Below are positions 7,091-10,145 of a stretch of 10,145 nucleotides of DNA, piece by piece. The DNA comes from Rhodobacter sp. (GTDB lineage Bacteria > Pseudomonadota > Alphaproteobacteria > Rhodobacterales > Rhodobacteraceae). Numbering within the stretch: position 1 is the stretch's first letter; each line of letters opens with the position of its first letter. The position numbers were made by a program, and so were the translations under genes. The notes beneath the pieces are model-generated. The model was not told the origin of the DNA and searched no databases. It worked only from the letters and a program-made list of their open reading frames with translations. The stretch is from positions 1 to 10,145 of the forward strand of contig DPZQ01000079.1 in the NCBI GenBank assembly GCA_003536295.1, in the 5' to 3' direction.

Positions 7091-7120
7091 GGGCCTAAAC
7101 TGTTTTGGCAGTTCAGGCCC
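7091..7120. terminator. Bidirectional stem-loop between carD and cobS
   Basis: GGGCCTAAACTG (7091-7102) and CAGTTCAGGCCC (7109-7120) pair over 11 of 12 positions around a 6-base TTTTGG loop. The hairpin begins 7 bases after the carD stop and includes the cobS stop codon (7113-7115) in its right arm. Being symmetric, it can form in transcripts from either strand. Neither side has a strong U tract, so it may act as a 3' stabiliser as much as a terminator. Confidence 0.65.
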
Positions 7121-7910
7121 AAAGGCTGACTAAGGTCAAAAGTCCTGCAACTTCCGACAATTGTTGACTTGCGCCTAAAATATCACCCGTTTGGCCACCG
7201 ATCTTGCGCCAGGCAACTAATGCCCAAAGTGCCGTGACGCCGCATATTGTTGTACAAAGCCAAAGCGCTTGTACGCCCAAAAGCCCGAAGGCCAACGCTG
7301 CTGAAAGTGCTAAGGCCATTCCCACGACTACCACCGAAGGGCGCCCTACCGACAGCGACAGTCCGCCATTGCGTGCACCTGGCATTAAGGCCATAAATAA
7401 GATCATGGGCGTGCGCGAAAGCGCCCCAAGGGCAACTATGCCTGCAAAAGCCATAGGGTTTTGCAGGAGTGCTCCAAGAGAGATTATCCGCAACCCGATC
7501 ACCAAAATAAGCGCTAAAACTCCGTAGGTACCAATGTGGCTGTCTTTCATAATCTCAAGGCGTCGCGCGGGCTTATAGCCTCCCCAAAGACCGTCGGCAC
7601 TATCCGCCAGTCCGTCTTCATGAAAAGCCCCGGTTGCAATCACCATAGCTGCCACAGCCAACGAGCCGCTGATGAGCAAAGGTAAGCCAAGTGCTAATGC
7701 GAAAGCACCCACTAAATAGCTGAGTGCTCCCAAAAAGGCCCCAACCAAAGGCCAAGTCCAAGCCGAGTTCGCCGCCGATCCATTTGCGACTTCCTCTACC
7801 CCTTTGGTCCCAAAGCATGGTAGTGGCAGGCGGGTCAAAAGCCCAAATGCTATATGCACATCTCCCAACCGAGGACCACGCCATATTTGGGCTTTGTCGT
7901 TAAATGGCAT
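7113..7910 (-). CDS. cobS: Adenosylcobinamide-GDP ribazoletransferase (CobS; CobV in P. denitrificans naming)
   Basis: A 265-residue integral membrane enzyme of late cobalamin synthesis. It transfers alpha-ribazole (or its phosphate, giving cobalamin phosphate) onto adenosylcobinamide-GDP. The family signature GAFHEDGLADSADGLWGG lies at residues 94-111 with its conserved acidic and histidine residues, followed by the second motif MKDSHIGTYG (121-130). Several hydrophobic segments occur, including about 55-92, 128-150 and further C-terminal stretches. The frame could start at an ATG at 7916, but AAGGGG ends one base before it. The ATG at 7910 sits 7 bases after that Shine-Dalgarno and is preferred. 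It is divergent from cobT, the preceding enzyme in the same pathway branch, and convergent with carD, with its stop inside the shared hairpin. Confidence 0.95.
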   Translation of the reverse strand: MPFNDKAQIWRGPRLGDVHIAFGLLTRLPLPCFGTKGVEEVANGSAANSAWTWPLVGAFLGALSYLVGAFALALGLPLLISGSLAVAAMVIATGAFHEDGLADSADGLWGGYKPARRLEIMKDSHIGTYGVLALILVIGLRIISLGALLQNPMAFAGIVALGALSRTPMILFMALMPGARNGGLSLSVGRPSVVVVGMALALSAALAFGLLGVQALWLCTTICGVTALWALVAWRKIGGQTGDILGASQQLSEVAGLLTLVSLWA

Positions 7911-7948
7911 TATCATGCCCCTTCTATACTGGTGGGTACCACTCTTAA

Positions 7949-7977
7949 ACGATAGCTATGCGCAAACACAGTATCAA
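7949..7977 (-). promoter_or_regulatory. cobS: Candidate sigma70-type promoter for cobS
   Basis: On the minus strand TTGATA (7977-7972) and TATCGT (7954-7949) are spaced by 17 bases, matching the -35 at 5/6 and the -10 at 4/6. Transcription would begin near 7942, giving a leader of about 30 bases. It lies in the 79-bp gap between divergent cobS and cobT. An 8-bp palindrome ATAGCTAT (7952-7959) overlaps the -10. I do not see an equally good plus-strand promoter for cobT. Confidence 0.5.
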
Positions 7978-7989
7978 TCGGGAAAAAAC

Positions 7990-9009
7990 ATGGATCAGAT
8001 CTTTTCATCTTTTGCAGCCTTTTCATCAGTTCTGAAAGAGGCAACAGGCCCAGACCTCAAGGCGCACGCCGCCGCCGTGGCGCGCAATGTGCAATTGACC
8101 AAGCCGCCAGCGGCTTTGGGGCGGTTGGAAGAGCTGGCCATTTGGTACGGGTCTTGGCGCGCAACGGCGCAACCGGCTATCACGGCGCCTTTGATCGTCG
8201 TTTTTGCAGGCAATCACGGTGTAACTGCCCAAGGGGTTTCGGCCTTTCCAGCAGAGGTTACAGCCCAAATGGTGGGCAATTTTCACGCGGGCGGGGCTGC
8301 GATCAATCAATTAGCCAAAACTTTTGGCGCTCGCCTTGCGGTGTACGCGCTAGAGCTAGAACGCCCGACCCTAGATTTCACCAATGCTCCCGCAATGAGC
8401 GAAGAGGAAACGCTGGCCGCTTTGAAAATAGGCTGGGATGCAGTTGATCCAAACTGCGATTTGTTGGTCGTGGGCGAGATGGGCATTGGCAACACAACTT
8501 CAGCCGCAGCGATAGCCCATGCGCTTTATGGCGGGCTTGCCCAAGATTGGACGGGGCGAGGTACGGGCGTTAACGATCAAAGCTTGGCGCATAAAACGAA
8601 AGTGGTGGCAGATGCGGTGACCTTGCATATGGCAAACGCACCTTCGCCTTTACAGATTTTAGGACGTCTTGGCGGGCGAGAACTGGCGGCGATGGCGGGG
8701 GCTATGGCCTATGCTCGGGTTAATCATATTCCTGTCATTTTAGATGGATTTATCTGCACGGCTGCGGCTTGCGTACTTCAAGCGGTCAGCAGCAGCGCGC
8801 TTGATCATGTTATTGCAGGTCATGTCAGCGACGAAGGGGCGCACCGGGCGCTTTTAGTCCGTTTGGGCAAGACACCACTTTTGGATTTGGGACTTCGTTT
8901 GGGCGAAGCCTCTGGGGGCGCGCTGGCGATCGGAATATTACAAGCGGCTGTGAATTGCCATTCTGGCATGGCCACTTTCGACCAAGCGGGTGTTTCTGGC
9001 GCGGGCTAA
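7990..9009 (+). CDS. cobT: Nicotinate-nucleotide:dimethylbenzimidazole phosphoribosyltransferase (CobT; CobU in P. denitrificans naming)
   Basis: A 339-residue cytoplasmic enzyme, the usual length. It converts nicotinate mononucleotide and 5,6-dimethylbenzimidazole to alpha-ribazole 5'-phosphate, supplying the lower ligand of cobalamin. Visible motifs are GNHGV (74-78), the GEMGIGNTT loop (162-170) with Glu163, and LRLGEASGG (302-310), whose Glu306 corresponds to the catalytic base Glu317 of the Salmonella enzyme. The loop reads GEASG where many homologues have GEGTG, a mild variation. The open frame extends upstream to 7804 across cobS, but the ATG at 7990 gives the family N-terminus; GGGA (7980-7983) is a weak Shine-Dalgarno six bases before it. 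It is divergent from cobS and ends two bases from the convergent antiporter gene. Confidence 0.95.
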   Translation: MDQIFSSFAAFSSVLKEATGPDLKAHAAAVARNVQLTKPPAALGRLEELAIWYGSWRATAQPAITAPLIVVFAGNHGVTAQGVSAFPAEVTAQMVGNFHAGGAAINQLAKTFGARLAVYALELERPTLDFTNAPAMSEEETLAALKIGWDAVDPNCDLLVVGEMGIGNTTSAAAIAHALYGGLAQDWTGRGTGVNDQSLAHKTKVVADAVTLHMANAPSPLQILGRLGGRELAAMAGAMAYARVNHIPVILDGFICTAAACVLQAVSSSALDHVIAGHVSDEGAHRALLVRLGKTPLLDLGLRLGEASGGALAIGILQAAVNCHSGMATFDQAGVSGAG

Positions 9010-9011
9010 GG

Positions 9012-10145
9012 CTATTTAACTTTGGCGGCTCTCGCTTGGGGTTTAAGCTTGGCTTCGCCAAGGGGCGAGGCATCTACCTCGATCGTAGTTTTGTTTATGG
9101 GTGCCGAAATTTGTTCTGAGATTAATTCTTGGGTCGTTTCTGGGGTTGGGCTTGGCTTCGCGTCGGCAGGTGCGGCGCGGGCATGATCTACGGTTTTTGC
9201 CTCGAGCAGGGCCATTTTTAGCTTTTCTTCCAGCACGCGGGAATGTTCGATATAGGCTTTGTTAAGGTGAATGGGCTGACCCGGCACCCACAACTCTGCT
9301 AATTCGCGTAGCGCCGAGCGGTCCATCGCGTAAAAAGCCTTTGAGAAATTCGCTGCCTCATACTCAGAAAAGCCCATATTCTCAAGCATAAACCGCCCCG
9401 CCCTAAGCGAGGCATCAAATGTTTCGAGAATGATGTCATTCGCACCTCCCTTATAAAGCTCATAAACATGGATGCGATCATGGGCGCGGGCGATGATATG
9501 CAAATCTGCGCGCGCGGCGCGGGCAATGGTGACTATTTTTAGCGCCGCTTGCGGATCATCAACCGCGACGACCAATATCCGTGCGGTATCAATACCTGCA
9601 GCGTGCAACAGCTCGGGCTTGGCGGGGTCGCCAAAAAATCCTTTGACCCCAAAATTGCGTAATCGGTCAAGCGCGCGAATATCGCCGTCAAGCACCACTG
9701 TTGAGATGTTAGAAAGCGCCGCCACGCGCTGCACCACTTGGCCAAAGCGCCCGATTCCTGCGATGATCACATCGCCACCATGGTCGATTGTGTCGGCGGG
9801 GCGATTGTCGGGATTGCGCGCAGCCAAATAGGCGGCAATGCGGGTTTGAAGGATGAAAAGGGCAGGCGTAAACAGCATCGAAAGACTAATAACCATCATG
9901 GTTAAATGCCCGATATCATCGTCAAGAATGGTTTGTTGTACGCCGAACGCGGCCACCAAAAAACCAAACTCGCCCGCTTGAGCCAAACCAAGAGAAAAAA
10001 GCCAACGGTCCTTGCCTTTGATTTTAAAACCAAAACTTAATGCCAGCAAAACTGCAGCCTTAATTAGCATCAGCCCCATGGTCAGGCCTAATATGGTGAA
10101 GGGCTGGCTTGCCAAGACCGACAGATCAATTCCCATACCCACCGT
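9012..10145 (-). CDS. Kef-type monovalent cation:proton antiporter (CPA2), C-terminal part; cut by window edge
   Basis: The minus strand is open for 377 codons from the right edge to a TAG, so the N-terminal transmembrane half is missing. Visible regions are the last membrane segments (about residues 12-40, 47-68 and 80-105 from the edge, including GLAQAGEFGF, a CPA2 signature), then a TrkA-N/RCK domain beginning DVIIAGIGRFGQ (124-135) whose GxGxxG loop binds nucleotide, with the domain's AVDDPQAALKIV and DIILETFDASLRAG elements downstream. Kef proteins exchange K+ or Na+ for protons and are gated through the RCK domain. After it comes an approximately 80-residue hydrophilic tail rich in Ala, Pro, Glu and Lys rather than a TrkA-C domain. 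GTG at 10142 is an internal valine codon (the frame continues to the edge), not a start. The convergent cobT stop is two bases away. Confidence 0.9.
   Translation of the reverse strand, partial: TVGMGIDLSVLASQPFTILGLTMGLMLIKAAVLLALSFGFKIKGKDRWLFSLGLAQAGEFGFLVAAFGVQQTILDDDIGHLTMMVISLSMLFTPALFILQTRIAAYLAARNPDNRPADTIDHGGDVIIAGIGRFGQVVQRVAALSNISTVVLDGDIRALDRLRNFGVKGFFGDPAKPELLHAAGIDTARILVVAVDDPQAALKIVTIARAARADLHIIARAHDRIHVYELYKGGANDIILETFDASLRAGRFMLENMGFSEYEAANFSKAFYAMDRSALRELAELWVPGQPIHLNKAYIEHSRVLEEKLKMALLEAKTVDHARAAPADAKPSPTPETTQELISEQISAPINKTTIEVDASPLGEAKLKPQARAAKVK

Noticed and set aside
7911..7989. Cobalamin riboswitch expected near cobS/cobT
   Set aside because: The gap between the divergent starts is only 79 bases, too short for a cobalamin riboswitch (about 200 bases), and I see no conserved B12-box.
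7804..7989. Upstream start for CobT inside cobS
   Set aside because: The extra 62 residues are antisense to the cobS N-terminus and do not belong to CobT; the start at 7990 gives normal length.
10140..10142. GTG as start of the antiporter
   Set aside because: The frame stays open to the window edge and the residues present are already mid-protein membrane segments, so the gene begins outside the window.

Overview
The window looks like chromosomal core DNA of a marine Rhodobacterales (Roseobacter-type) alphaproteobacterium of moderate GC. This rests on the gene families and their order: a long Suv3-like helicase, a seven-iron ferredoxin (fdxA), a CarD/CdnL regulator and a divergent cobS/cobT pair. 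It is inference from remembered synteny, not a database match. There is no sign of phage, insertion sequences, CRISPR arrays, tRNA or rRNA. All genes except the two cut by the window edges appear intact.

Layout. Positions 1-2093 hold a leftward operon. A small SCP2 sterol-carrier-type protein comes first. It overlaps by four bases (ATGA) an alpha/beta hydrolase of the lysophospholipase type, followed by the N-terminal part of an M3B oligoendopeptidase F that starts at TTG and runs off the left edge. From 2153 to 5599 a rightward pair encodes an exported TPR protein and, three bases later, a 957-residue DExH RNA helicase with a long basic, glycine-rich tail. Positions 5600-5981 carry no convincing gene, although the usual Roseobacter order, as I remember it, would put a small S4-domain RNA-binding gene there. 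fdxA (5982-6320) and carD (6574-7083) follow on the plus strand. carD has a 5' leader with a perfect 10-bp hairpin just downstream of a candidate promoter.

Positions 7113-9009 form a cobalamin nucleotide-loop assembly pair. cobS runs leftward and cobT rightward from a 79-bp shared control region. CobT makes alpha-ribazole phosphate from nicotinate mononucleotide and dimethylbenzimidazole, and CobS attaches alpha-ribazole (or its phosphate) to adenosylcobinamide-GDP. carD and cobS converge on a strong hairpin at 7091-7120. cobT converges, with only two bases between stop codons, on a Kef-type cation:proton antiporter (CPA2 family with a TrkA-N/RCK domain) that runs off the right edge.

I found no previously undescribed multi-gene system. 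The parts most worth a second look are non-coding: the carD leader hairpin and its apparent coincidence with a predicted transcript start, the unexplained helicase-fdxA gap, and the 3' overlap arrangements of the convergent pairs.
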